Positions 23,952 through 31,686 of a stretch of DNA of 36,288 nucleotides are shown here, in pieces. The notes under the pieces are model-generated. The model worked only from the letters and a program-made list of their open reading frames with translations, searched no databases and was not told the origin of the DNA. The stretch spans positions 1-36,288 of the forward strand of contig NZ_JAUYZI010000052.1 of NCBI RefSeq assembly GCF_030700245.1, written 5' to 3'. Origin of the DNA: Methylobacterium amylolyticum (GTDB taxonomy: Bacteria > Pseudomonadota > Alphaproteobacteria > Rhizobiales > Beijerinckiaceae). Each line of letters opens with the position of its first letter. Positions within the stretch are counted from its first letter, which is position 1. A program made the position numbers and the translations under genes.

Positions 23952-25514
23952 CTACGACTCGTCCGACGGCACCAGCCGCCCGCACACGATCTTTTTTGAC
24001 TTCGGCGGCGGCTCGGCGGGTGCCTCGGCGCGTACCTCGGGCTCCGAGAGTGTCTCCGGCGGCGCGGCGTCCGCCTCCGGCCGCGTCAGCCGGGCATCGC
24101 GGGTGCCGGGCGGCGGCGCGTCGGGGCCGGAATGCCGGGTGTGGCCGGCCTTCTTGAAGGCCGTGGCGTCCTCGACCTCCGCGTCGGCGGAGGCGCCCCA
24201 GTCGAGGGGCTCGTCCTGCACGTAGCGCTTGCCGAGCCGCCACGCGGTCTCGGCCTTGGCGAGTTCGGCGCCGAGGTAGAAAGCGTGGGCGCCGTCGCTC
24301 GCGACATCCAGCTCCGGGAAGAAGGCCATCGCGTCGGTCCCGACCCGGTGGATGTCGCGGTTGTAGACGTGGATCCCGTCCGCGGCGACCGCGATCCGGA
24401 AGTTCGGGTCGCGCACCTCGGCCGCCGCCTGCGCCACCTCCTCCGGGCTCTGCACGTAGGGCCGCTTGTCGTGGAGACCCAGCAAGGCCCGGCCGTAGCC
24501 CTTGGGCAGGGCCGCGTCCTCGCGGGCGGCGTACATCACGCGGCGCGCCGCGTCGTGCTCCTCGATCGTGCGGCGGGTGTGGTTCGAGACCTGCACGATC
24601 AGCACGCTGCGGATCGCCAGCTCCGAGCACATCCCCACCAGCAGCGCGGTAACGCCGAGGCTGTCGGCCTCGGTCAACTCGGTGAGGTTGCCGGTGCCCA
24701 TCATCATCTCGATGTCGGGCCAGCGGGCGCGGGTGTCGCGGTAGCGCGCGATCGAATCGACCAGCCCGTGGTGGATCGGCTCCAGGATCGGGTCGGCCAG
24801 GAACGGCCGGCCGGCGTCGCGCATCCGCGCGATCGCCCGGTCGAGGGAGGGCAGGTCGTCCGGGCGCATCGGCACCAGCACCGGCACGGCGTCGGTCTCG
24901 AAGGCGAGGTCCAGGGTCTCCTCGTTGAGGCTCAGGAGATAGTCGGCCCCGGCCCGCGCGCCCCGGGTCAGCTCGTCGATCGAGAAGGAATCGACGCTCA
25001 CCGTGAGCCCCGCGCCCTTCAGCGCGGCCACCGCCTCCTCCAGATGCGGGAACGGCGTGTCGGGCAGGCCGCCGAGGTCGATCACGTCGGCGCCGCGGCG
25101 GGCGAGGTCGCGCCCCTTCGCCAGGATCTCCGCGACCGTCATCTTCGAGGCGTCGACGATCTCGGAGAAGATTTTTATGTCCTGCCGGGACAGGTCGAGC
25201 TTGCGCCCCGCGAGCCCGAGCCAGGCCGGCAGGTCGACGATCTCGTCGGGGCCGCGCTCGACCGGCAGCCCGAAATGATTGGCGAGCGCCTCCGGGTTAG
25301 CCCGGCAGCGGCCGGGCAGGACGATCCGCGTCGCCCCCTCGGGGATCTCGACCCGGCGGCGGATGATCTCCTCGGTCATCAGCGCCGCGACCTTCACCCC
25401 CGCGTCGGCGATGCTCCACCGGAACCGGTCCGCCGGCAGGCCGGCCAGCGTCTTCTCCAGCCGCGCCCGGGCGAGCCGGCCGGTGACGAAGACGATGTGC
25501 TCAGGGATGCTCAC
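23952..25514 (-). CDS. DUF6513 / dihydropteroate-synthase-like protein of the C1-carrier pathway
   Basis: This 520-residue protein has an N-terminal DUF6513-type domain (about 1-110, HIVFVTGRLARARLEKTL). A dihydropteroate-synthase-like TIM barrel follows (about 115-400), with GADVIDLGG, VSVDSFS, FLADPILEPIHHGL and MMMGTGNLTELTEADS. Its last 90 residues are low in complexity and end KKIVCGRLVPSDES. Homologues occur in H4MPT gene clusters of methylotrophs and in methanogens, where a pterin condensation step is the suspected role. The GTG start overlaps the kinase stop (GTGA). The exact reaction is not established from sequence. Confidence 0.85.
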   Translation of the reverse strand: MSIPEHIVFVTGRLARARLEKTLAGLPADRFRWSIADAGVKVAALMTEEIIRRRVEIPEGATRIVLPGRCRANPEALANHFGLPVERGPDEIVDLPAWLGLAGRKLDLSRQDIKIFSEIVDASKMTVAEILAKGRDLARRGADVIDLGGLPDTPFPHLEEAVAALKGAGLTVSVDSFSIDELTRGARAGADYLLSLNEETLDLAFETDAVPVLVPMRPDDLPSLDRAIARMRDAGRPFLADPILEPIHHGLVDSIARYRDTRARWPDIEMMMGTGNLTELTEADSLGVTALLVGMCSELAIRSVLIVQVSNHTRRTIEEHDAARRVMYAAREDAALPKGYGRALLGLHDKRPYVQSPEEVAQAAAEVRDPNFRIAVAADGIHVYNRDIHRVGTDAMAFFPELDVASDGAHAFYLGAELAKAETAWRLGKRYVQDEPLDWGASADAEVEDATAFKKAGHTRHSGPDAPPPGTRDARLTRPEADAAPPETLSEPEVRAEAPAEPPPKSKKIVCGRLVPSDES

Positions 25515-26110
25515 GCCGCCGCCCGCCGGACGACCGGCACCGGGCCGCCCGGGCCCCACACGGCGATGTCGCCGGCGAAGCGGGCGGCGAAGGCGGGGAA
25601 GGCCGCGTCCACGAGGCCGGCGCGGGCGAGCCCGGCGGGGTCGAGGCCGGGCGCGGCATCCGTGGATTTCACCAGCACGCAGGTCCGGGCGCCGATCCGC
25701 GCGGCGAGCCACACGGCGAGGCTGTCCGAGGTGACGGCCCAGGATTCCGCGATGTCCGGGTGGCCGGGGCGGAGCAGGACCGGGTCCCACACGGCAGCCG
25801 CCGCGCTCCCTCCCCCCTCTGCGGGGGGACGGGAGGCGTCGGCCCTGGGCGCGACCGTCACCGTGAGCCGCGGCTCGAGACCACAAAAAAGATCCGCCAT
25901 CCGGCCCATCGCGTCGAGGGCCCGGCGGTGCGCCTCGGCGTCCGAAAACCCCTCCGCCACCTGGGCCGCCCGCACCGCGTCGGCGAAGGCGCCGCCGCCC
26001 GGCACGATCACGCACGGCCCGTGCGCGCCGTCGGCGAGTGCGGTCAGCAGGGCGCGCAGCCGGTCCGGATCCGCCGCGAGGCTGCCGCCGATCTTGACGA
26101 CCGCCGTCAC
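25511..26110 (-). CDS. mfnE: MfnE-like amino-acid-kinase-fold phosphotransferase
   Basis: This 199-residue protein has the amino acid kinase fold: VVKIGGSLA at the N terminus, CVIVPGGGAFADAVR near residue 33, AVTSDSLAVWLAARIGA and CVLVKSTDAAP toward the end. In methanogens MfnE phosphorylates 5-(aminomethyl)furan-3-yl-methyl phosphate in methanofuran synthesis. Position between mfnB and the DHPS-like gene supports that role here. Residues about 90-106 (ADASRPPAEGGGSAAAA) are coded by a GC-rich repeat that looks inserted. It starts with GTG overlapping the mfnB stop. Confidence 0.8.
   Translation of the reverse strand: MTAVVKIGGSLAADPDRLRALLTALADGAHGPCVIVPGGGAFADAVRAAQVAEGFSDAEAHRRALDAMGRMADLFCGLEPRLTVTVAPRADASRPPAEGGGSAAAAVWDPVLLRPGHPDIAESWAVTSDSLAVWLAARIGARTCVLVKSTDAAPGLDPAGLARAGLVDAAFPAFAARFAGDIAVWGPGGPVPVVRRAAA
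25803..25838. repeat. Intergenic-type GC-rich repeat inside mfnE
   Basis: The stretch around CTCCCTCCCCCCTCTGCGGG (from 25806) is identical over 22 bases to the start of the repeat in lutD at 30482-30503. Here it lies in the mfnE coding sequence and keeps the frame, adding a proline/glycine/alanine-rich loop. Confidence 0.7.
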
Positions 26111-26844
26111 GCCGCGTCCCGCGCGCCGGGCCGCAGGGCCCGGGCGGCCTCGGCGACCCGCAGCGGGTCGATGCCGTTGCGCCGGTCGAGGTCGCGGCAC
26201 AGGCCGCCGCGGAAGCCGAGATAGTCGGGGCGGTGCGCCGTCAGGGCCGGGATGTCGGAGACCCGCAGGGAGCCGGCGAGCCCGCTCATCAGCCCGTGCG
26301 CCCGGCAGGCGGCGGTGAAGGTGCCGAGGCGGTGCGGCTCGGCGAGGTCGGTCAGCCGCACCCCGGCCTTGCCCGCGGTGTCGATCATCGCGCCCCGGAA
26401 CCCCGCGGCGGCGAGGACGCCGACCAGCTCCGGGCCCGGCTCGTCCTCGGCGAACAGCACGGCGATGAGGCGCCCGGGCGCCGCCGCCGCCGCGCGGGCG
26501 AGCGCCGCCGCGTCCCCCCAGAGGCCGGGAAGAAGCCCGACCTTGACCCAGTCGACGCCGGTGGCGGCCATCGCCGCGATACCCCGGGGCCCGTCCGCCA
26601 CGGCGCTCGTCCGCGCCCCGCCTTCCGCGCGAATCCGGGCGACGATCTCGCGAACGCGCGCCGCGTCGAGAGCGCCGAGCGCGCCGCGATCCGGATCCTT
26701 GGCGTCGATCAGGTCGGCGCCCGCGAGCCGCGCAGCCTCCGCCTCGGCCGGATCGCGCACGCTGACGAGGAGGCGCGCGAGCGGGGCATCGAGCGGGGGA
26801 TGGAGCAGACCGGAATCGGGGAACGCGGACACGGGGTTGCGCAC
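26107..26844 (-). CDS. mfnB: (5-formylfuran-3-yl)methyl phosphate synthase-like protein
   Basis: This 245-residue DUF556-type TIM-barrel protein has RLLVSVRDPAEAEAARLAGADLIDAKDPDRGALG, read in two parts from residue 24, with the likely Schiff-base lysine K49 in DAKDP. VDWVKVGLLPG and GAMIDTAGKAGVRLTDL supply the other active-site residues. MfnB condenses two glyceraldehyde-3-phosphate molecules to the furan ring of methanofuran, the cofactor for formyl transfer in the C1 pathway of these methylotrophs. The GTG at 26844 is chosen; a second GTG lies four codons inside. It begins 22 bases after the DUF2380-like gene. Confidence 0.85.
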   Translation of the reverse strand: MRNPVSAFPDSGLLHPPLDAPLARLLVSVRDPAEAEAARLAGADLIDAKDPDRGALGALDAARVREIVARIRAEGGARTSAVADGPRGIAAMAATGVDWVKVGLLPGLWGDAAALARAAAAAPGRLIAVLFAEDEPGPELVGVLAAAGFRGAMIDTAGKAGVRLTDLAEPHRLGTFTAACRAHGLMSGLAGSLRVSDIPALTAHRPDYLGFRGGLCRDLDRRNGIDPLRVAEAARALRPGARDAA

Positions 26845-26866
26845 TCGGTGTGACGATCGGAGGCGA

Positions 26867-27412
26867 TCAGGACTTGCCGGGCAGCGGCTCGGCCAGCAAG
26901 CGGTTCTTGACCACCCAACGCATCGCGTGCGCCCAGGTGTCGTCGGTGTCGGCGCGGATCGTCACCTGCCCACCGCGCACCACCTTGCCGCTGCCGGCCT
27001 CGGCGATCACGACGCTGAGGTTGAAGATCTGATTCGCGCCGCGCTCCACATAGCCGGTCACGGCGAGGTTCGCACCCAGGCCCTTGGCGATGTCGTTCGC
27101 GCAGCCGTTGCACTTGTAGAGCGGGCCCTCCTTGTCGATCTGCGCCGCCGCCGGGGCGGTGTCGACGAGGGTGAGGCCGCCCTTGTCCTTGAGGCTGGTG
27201 CGCAGTTCCTCGGTGACGAGGGCGAGCTTCTTCGCGTCCGCGGGCCGGGTGCGGCTGCCGTAGCTCGCGGCCGGATCGAACATCTCGACGGGGAACACCG
27301 CCGCCGTCTCGGCCGCGGCGGCCGGGCCGGCGAGCGCGCTGAGCGCCAGCAGGACCAGGGCCGGCAGGACCAGGGCGGCGCGGCCGGGATGGGATGGGGC
27401 GCGGGCGTGCAT
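26867..27412 (-). CDS. DUF2380/DUF3280-like exported protein
   Basis: This 181-residue protein has a Sec signal peptide (ALVLPALVLLALSALAGPAAAAE) and a domain with AAVFPVEMFDPA, a CxxC pair in LYKCNGCANDIAKGLGANLAVTGYVERG, and DTDDTWAHAMRWVVKNRLL. That matches the DUF2380/DUF3280 pattern, whose members are often found near C1 and PQQ genes. The function is unknown. The CxxC and the export signal suggest a periplasmic redox or metal-linked role, which is inference. As first gene of the minus-strand operon it faces lutA across a 168-base divergent region. Confidence 0.78.
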   Translation of the reverse strand: MHARAPSHPGRAALVLPALVLLALSALAGPAAAAETAAVFPVEMFDPAASYGSRTRPADAKKLALVTEELRTSLKDKGGLTLVDTAPAAAQIDKEGPLYKCNGCANDIAKGLGANLAVTGYVERGANQIFNLSVVIAEAGSGKVVRGGQVTIRADTDDTWAHAMRWVVKNRLLAEPLPGKS

Positions 27413-27511
27413 GGCGATCCTTCCAGCGTTCCTCCCCGGCCTCGGGGCCGGGCTCTCGCGCGCATAGGTCGTGCGGCAGGACATATTGGCAATGGACGGG
27501 GCCATCGCCCC

Positions 27512-27525
27512 GCCCCACGTGGGGC
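27512..27525. promoter_or_regulatory. 14-bp palindrome GCCCCACGTGGGGC between divergent operons
   Basis: A perfect palindrome sits in the 168-base region between the DUF2380-mfn operon and lutA, 55 bases before the lutA ATG. On the minus strand TTGCCA (27487-27492) could be a -35 for the other operon, with only a poor -10 near 27464. A second hairpin (CCCGGCC-N4-GGCCGGG, 27435-27452) lies in the minus-strand leader. A shared regulator site is possible. Confidence 0.4.
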
Positions 27526-27580
27526 CTGGCGACCGGGCCGGGCGTTGCACCCGGGGCGCAAGCTGTGAGAAGCCGCGCGC

Positions 27581-28849
27581 ATGCACGATCCTGCACGAGA
27601 TGCCGTCGCCGCGCGCCTGGTGGAGCGGCCAGGACGCCCCCGGTTCCGCGGCGCGCTCGCCCTCGGCCTCCTCCTCGCCCTGGTCGGGCCCGGCCGCGCG
27701 CAGGAGCCCGCGGCCCCGCCGCCCGAGACGCCCAAGCCCGCCGAGACCCAGATCGGCCTGATCTACCGGCCGCAGCCGGCGCCGTCCTCCTACGACGCCG
27801 AGGCGCCGCCGGAGGACGAGGGGCTGGCCGGCGCCAAGATGGCGATCGCCGACAACAACACCACCGGCCGCTTCACCAAGCAGAGCTACGTCCTCGACGC
27901 GCGGGCGCTCGGCGAGGGCAGCCCCGGCGCGGTCGAGGCGGCCAAGGACCTCGTGGGCAAGGGGGTGCGCTACCTCGTCCTGGCGCTGCCCGCCGACGAG
28001 GTGCTGGCGGTGGCCGACGCGGTGAAGGGCTCGGGCGCGGCGGTGTTCAACGCCGGCGCCCCCGACGACCGCCTGCGCGGGGCCGATTGCCGCGCCAACG
28101 TCTACCACGTGCTGCCCTCGCGGGCGATGCTGACCGATGCCCTGTCGCAGTACCTCGCGGTGATGCGCTGGCGGAAGATCTTTCTGATCGTCGGCCCGAC
28201 CGACGCCGACAAGGCCTACGCCGACGCCGTGCGGAACTCGGCGAAGAAATTCGCCCTGAAGATCACAGCCGAGAAGCCCTGGACCTTCGGGCCGCTGGCC
28301 AAGGCGCGGGGCGACACGCCGACCCGGGCGGAGGCGATGGTGTTCACCCGGGGCGTCGACTACGACATGGCGGTGGTGGCCGACGAGGAGGGCGACTGGG
28401 GCGATTACGTGCCCTACCGCACCGTCGACCCGCGGCCGGTGGGCGGCACCCAGGCGCTGACCCCGACCACGTGGTCGCCCGTGCTGGAGACCTGGGGCGC
28501 GGCGCAGGCGCAGAACCGCTTCCGCCGCCTCGCGGGCCGGCTGATGCGCCCGCTCGACTATCAGGTCTGGATGGCGGTCCGCACGGTCGGCGACGCGGCC
28601 ACCGCCAAGAAGACCTCGGACCCGGCCGTCCTCGTCCCCTACCTGACCGACCCGGCCTTCGGCCTCCCGGCCTACAAGGGCGTCTCGCTCAGCTTCCGCC
28701 CCTGGGACCACCAGATGCGCCAGCCGGTGATCGTGGTGCAGCCCAAGGCCCTGGTCTCGGTGGCGCCGGAGCAGGGCTTCCTGCACCAGCGCACCCCGCT
28801 CGACACGCTCGGCGTCGACCAGCCGGAGACGACGTGCAGGTTCAAGTGA
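27581..28849 (+). CDS. lutA: LutA-like periplasmic substrate-binding protein (PQQ-ADH-associated ABC system)
   Basis: This 422-residue protein has a signal peptide (RGALALGLLLALVGPGRAQE) and a type I periplasmic binding fold: IGLIYRPQPAPSSYDAEAP, GLAGAKMAIADNN, YLVLALPADEV, KIFLIVGPTDADKAYADAV. This layout matches the ABC binding protein of the PQQ-dependent alcohol dehydrogenase system and LutA of Methylorubrum extorquens. LutA is proposed to bind lanthanide or a lanthanide complex in the periplasm. The mature N terminus and C terminus are proline-rich. It is first in the plus-strand lut operon, and the ATG at 27581 precedes the signal sequence. Confidence 0.88.
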   Translation: MHDPARDAVAARLVERPGRPRFRGALALGLLLALVGPGRAQEPAAPPPETPKPAETQIGLIYRPQPAPSSYDAEAPPEDEGLAGAKMAIADNNTTGRFTKQSYVLDARALGEGSPGAVEAAKDLVGKGVRYLVLALPADEVLAVADAVKGSGAAVFNAGAPDDRLRGADCRANVYHVLPSRAMLTDALSQYLAVMRWRKIFLIVGPTDADKAYADAVRNSAKKFALKITAEKPWTFGPLAKARGDTPTRAEAMVFTRGVDYDMAVVADEEGDWGDYVPYRTVDPRPVGGTQALTPTTWSPVLETWGAAQAQNRFRRLAGRLMRPLDYQVWMAVRTVGDAATAKKTSDPAVLVPYLTDPAFGLPAYKGVSLSFRPWDHQMRQPVIVVQPKALVSVAPEQGFLHQRTPLDTLGVDQPETTCRFK

Positions 28850-28878
28850 GGCTGCGGCGATCGGCAGGCGGTCACGGC

Positions 28879-28907
28879 CTCGCAACGCGCGGGCGACGCA
28901 CTACAAT
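28879..28907 (+). promoter_or_regulatory. Candidate internal promoter before lutB
   Basis: TACAAT at 28902-28907 is a good -10 match. CTCGCA, 17 bases upstream, is a poor -35 (three of six). It lies in the 128-base gap between lutA and lutB, the largest gap within the lutA-G operon. Confidence 0.25.
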
Positions 28908-28977
28908 CGGCGCCGGGAAGCGTCCCGCGGGAACGCCGGGACAAGGGCGCCCACGGGGCCGCCAGGGAGGGGAACGG

Positions 28978-29961
28978 ATGAGCCGCCGGGTCGAGGCAGG
29001 TTGGGTTGCGGTCGCCGTCGCGGCCTGGATCGCGGGCGGCGGCGAGGCCGCGGCGTTCACCGCCTACGTCACCAACGAGAAGGGCAACTCGGTCAGCGTC
29101 ATCGACACCGACACGCTGGCCGTGACCGCGACCTGGAAGGTCGGCCGGCGCCCGCGCGGGGTCACCGTCTCGAAGGACGGCAAGGAGCTGTTCGTCTGCG
29201 CCAGCGACGACGACCGCATCGACGTGGTCGACACCGCCACCGGCAAGGTGGTCCGCTCGCTGCGCTCGGGCCCCGACCCGGAGCAGTTCATCCTCGACCC
29301 CTCCGGCAACCCGCTTTACGTCGCCAACGAGGACGACAGCCAGGTCACGATCATCGACATCGAGAAGAACAAGGTCCTGGCCGAGGTGCCCGTGGGCGTC
29401 GAGCCGGAGGGCATGGGCCTCTCCCCGGACGGGAAGATCCTGGTCAACACGTCCGAGACCACCAACATGGCGCACTTCATCGACACCAAGACCTTCCAGG
29501 TGATCGACAACGTGCTGGTGGATGCGCGCCCCCGGTTCGCCGAGTTCTCCGGCGACGGCAAGGTCCTGTGGGTCTCGGCGGAGGTCGGCGGCACGGTCAG
29601 CGTCATCGACGTGGCGAGCCGTCGGGTGATCAAGAAGATCACCTTCAAGATCCCGGGGGTGAACGACGAGGCGATCCAGCCGGTCGGCGTGCGCCTGACC
29701 AAGGACGGATCGAAGGCGTTCATCGCCCTGGGGCCGGCCAACCGTGTGGCGGTGGTCGATGCCAAGACCTACGCGGTGGAGAAGTACCTGCCGGTGGGCC
29801 AGCGCGTCTGGCAGCTCGCCTTCACGCCGGACCAGAAGTACCTGTTCACCACCAACGGCACCTCGAACGACGTCTCGGTCGTCGACGTGGCCGCCGAGAA
29901 GGTGATCAAGAGCATCCCGGTCGGCCTGCTGCCCTGGGGCGTGGCGATCTCCTCGAAATAG
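28978..29961 (+). CDS. lutB: LutB-like exported beta-propeller protein
   Basis: This 327-residue protein has a signal peptide (GWVAVAVAAWIAGGGEAAAF) and seven YVTN-type blades, for example TAYVTNEKGNSVSVIDTD, PLYVANEDDSQVTIID, VLWVSAEVGGTVSVID and LFTTNGTSNDVSVVDV. It matches the PQQ-dependent catabolism-associated beta-propeller family and the LutB position in the lut cluster. Its periplasmic role is unknown. The ribosome site GGGAGGGGAACGG precedes the ATG. It is not obviously a c-type cytochrome: no CxxCH is present. Confidence 0.85.
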   Translation: MSRRVEAGWVAVAVAAWIAGGGEAAAFTAYVTNEKGNSVSVIDTDTLAVTATWKVGRRPRGVTVSKDGKELFVCASDDDRIDVVDTATGKVVRSLRSGPDPEQFILDPSGNPLYVANEDDSQVTIIDIEKNKVLAEVPVGVEPEGMGLSPDGKILVNTSETTNMAHFIDTKTFQVIDNVLVDARPRFAEFSGDGKVLWVSAEVGGTVSVIDVASRRVIKKITFKIPGVNDEAIQPVGVRLTKDGSKAFIALGPANRVAVVDAKTYAVEKYLPVGQRVWQLAFTPDQKYLFTTNGTSNDVSVVDVAAEKVIKSIPVGLLPWGVAISSK

Positions 29962-30020
29962 TCTGTCGGACCCGTCCGAGGACGCGCGCCGGTCACGGCG
30001 GCGGAAGAGTGGAAAGCGGC

Positions 30021-30455
30021 ATGACACGATTCCCGACCGGTGCAGCCCTCGGCCTCGCCGCCCTCGTCGCGGCGGGGCCGGCGCTCGCCCTCGACCTGAC
30101 GAAGAAGCGCGAGAACCTGCCCGATCTCGTCCTCGGCAACGATCAGGGCAACGACTTCGCGGTCGAGAACAAGGACATCACCCTCGAATCGGGCAAGGCC
30201 TACCGGCTGCGGATCGTCGCCAAGGGCGGGCAGGAGTACAAGTTCTACGCGCCCGAGTTCTTCCGCTACATCTGGCTCAACCAGATCGTCATCGAGCACA
30301 AGGAGATCCACGGCGGCGGCCCGCCCGACCACCTGGAGTTCGACGAGCCCGGCGAGATCGCGGTGGAGTTCGTGGCGATCAAGCCCGGCACCTACACCTG
30401 GGCGGCCCGCGGCCTGGAGGCCAAGGGCATGACCGGCACCCTGACGGTGAAGTGA
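30021..30455 (+). CDS. lutC: LutC-like exported cupredoxin-fold protein
   Basis: This 144-residue protein has a signal peptide (GAALGLAALVAAGPALA) and a cupredoxin-like beta sandwich: NDFAVENKDITLESGKAYRL, FYAPEFFRYIWLNQIVI, GEIAVEFVAIKPGTYTWAA. It has no cysteine in the mature part, so a classical blue-copper site cannot form. Another metal or none is likely. Position between lutB and lutD supports the LutC assignment. Its stop overlaps the ATG that opens the lutD frame. Confidence 0.8.
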   Translation: MTRFPTGAALGLAALVAAGPALALDLTKKRENLPDLVLGNDQGNDFAVENKDITLESGKAYRLRIVAKGGQEYKFYAPEFFRYIWLNQIVIEHKEIHGGGPPDHLEFDEPGEIAVEFVAIKPGTYTWAARGLEAKGMTGTLTVK

Positions 30456-30943
30456 TGGGCGCCTGTTTCAGCCACACCGCTCTCCCTCCCCCCTCTGCGG
30501 GGGAGGGTCCCCTGCGCAGCAGGGGGGGAGGGGGGCAGCGCGACGCTGGAGGAGGTGGCGCCCGTCGCGCGCTGTCCGGACACGGCGCTCCCCTCTCCCG
30601 ACCCGCTTCGCAGGCCACCCTCCCCCGCTCGACGTTGGGCTTGCCCGACTTCGGCAGGAGGCGCGCAGATCTCGGGCAAGCCCGAGATCTGTCGGGGGGG
30701 AGGGGGATCGCGGCGGCACTCGCGACCGTTCTGATCGCGACGCCCGCGCTGGCCGCCGACGACGCCTCGTCCTGCGCCGAGGGGATCACGATGATCCGCG
30801 ACGCGCTGGCCTCGAACCCGCCGGAATCCGCGATTCCCAAACTCAACAAGAGCCTGCGGGTGGCCGAGCGCGAGCAGCGCGAGGGCGAGTTCGACGAGTG
30901 CCTCGACGCGGTCGCCGACGCCCGCAAGGCGCTCGGCCGATGA
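30455..30943 (+). CDS. lutD: LutD-like small exported protein with repeat-inserted N terminus
   Basis: The frame from ATG 30455 (overlapping the lutC stop, TGATG) codes 162 residues. Residues about 9-80 are translated from a GC-rich intergenic-type repeat. A normal signal peptide (GIAAALATVLIATPALA, residues 84-100) follows, then a mature part of about 62 residues with two cysteines (SSCAEG and FDECLD) and many acidic residues. LutD is an exported protein of the lut cluster. With the ATG start, the signal is internal and export may fail. A TTG at 30635 would give a 40-residue signal peptide, but no good ribosome site precedes it. The stop overlaps the lutE ATG. Confidence 0.6.
   Translation: MGACFSHTALPPPSAGEGPLRSRGGGGQRDAGGGGARRALSGHGAPLSRPASQATLPRSTLGLPDFGRRRADLGQARDLSGGRGIAAALATVLIATPALAADDASSCAEGITMIRDALASNPPESAIPKLNKSLRVAEREQREGEFDECLDAVADARKALGR
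30479..30703. repeat. GC-rich intergenic-type repeat inserted in the 5-prime end of lutD
   Basis: This 225-base stretch is built from CTCCC/GGGAG tracts (CTCCCTCCCCCCTCTGCGGG from 30482; CTCCCCTCTCCCGACCCGCT; GGGGGGAGGGGG at the end). It contains a perfect hairpin AGATCTCGGGC-AA-GCCCGAGATCT (30665-30688). Such mosaics are typical of spaces between genes. The first 22 bases of the CTCCC tract recur in mfnE at 25806-25827. Confidence 0.75.
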
Positions 30944-31686
30944 GCGGCGCGGCCCCCGCCCTGGAGGTCGCGGGCGTCGGCCACCGGTTCGGGGCGCGCG
31001 CCGCGCTGGCCGACGTGTCGATGCGCGTCGAGCGCGGGCGCTTCGCGGCGCTGCTCGGCCCGAACGGGGCGGGCAAGACCACGCTGTTCTCGGTGATCAC
31101 CCGCCTCTACGACAACCGGCAGGGCCGGGTGGCGATCTTCGGCCATCCCCTCGACCGCGAGCCCTCCCGGGCGCTGGCGCGCCTCGGCGTGGTGTTCCAG
31201 GCGCGCACCCTGGACACCGACCTGACCGTCGAGCAGAACCTCCTGTACCACGCCAATCTCCACGGCATCGCCCGCGGCGCGGCGCGCGTCCGGATCGCCG
31301 AACTGCTCGACCGGGTCGGGCTCAGTGACCGGCGGGGCGACAAGGTCCGCACCCTGTCGGGCGGCCAGTCCCGGCGCATCGAGATCGCCCGCTCGCTGGT
31401 CCACCGCCCCGAGCTGCTGCTCCTCGACGAGCCGACGGTCGGCCTCGACCTCGAATCGCGGGCCGACATCGTCGCCATCGTCCGGGCGCTGGTGCGCGAC
31501 GAGGGCCTGTCGGTGCTGTGGGCGACCCACATCTTCGAGGAGATCGATCCCGCCGACGATGCGGTGGTCCTGCACCGCGGACAGGTCGTCGCGAGTGGCC
31601 GGGCGGGGGACCTCGCGCGGCCGGGCGAGACGCTGGCCGACGCCTTCCGCCGCCTCGTGGCCGACCCGGGGAGGGCGGCCGCGTGA
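30940..31686 (+). CDS. lutE: LutE-like ABC transporter ATPase
   Basis: This 248-residue ATPase has Walker A GPNGAGKTT (40-48), the Q-loop in VVFQARTLD (85-93), signature LSGGQ (139-143), Walker B LLLLDEPTVGLD (159-170) and the switch histidine in WATHIFEE. The type fits ABC-2 exporters and the PQQ-associated ABC family. It overlaps lutD at its start (ATGA) and lutF at its end (GTGA). With LutF it probably moves a lanthanide-related substrate across the inner membrane; direction is not settled by sequence. Confidence 0.92.
   Translation: MSGAAPALEVAGVGHRFGARAALADVSMRVERGRFAALLGPNGAGKTTLFSVITRLYDNRQGRVAIFGHPLDREPSRALARLGVVFQARTLDTDLTVEQNLLYHANLHGIARGAARVRIAELLDRVGLSDRRGDKVRTLSGGQSRRIEIARSLVHRPELLLLDEPTVGLDLESRADIVAIVRALVRDEGLSVLWATHIFEEIDPADDAVVLHRGQVVASGRAGDLARPGETLADAFRRLVADPGRAAA

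Noticed and set aside
27581..28849. Ordinary branched-chain amino acid ABC binding protein
   Set aside because: The fold is shared, but the partners are an ABC-2 type permease and periplasmic propeller/cupredoxin proteins instead of LivHMGF components.
30021..30455. Blue copper protein
   Set aside because: There is no cysteine in the mature sequence to complete a type 1 copper site.
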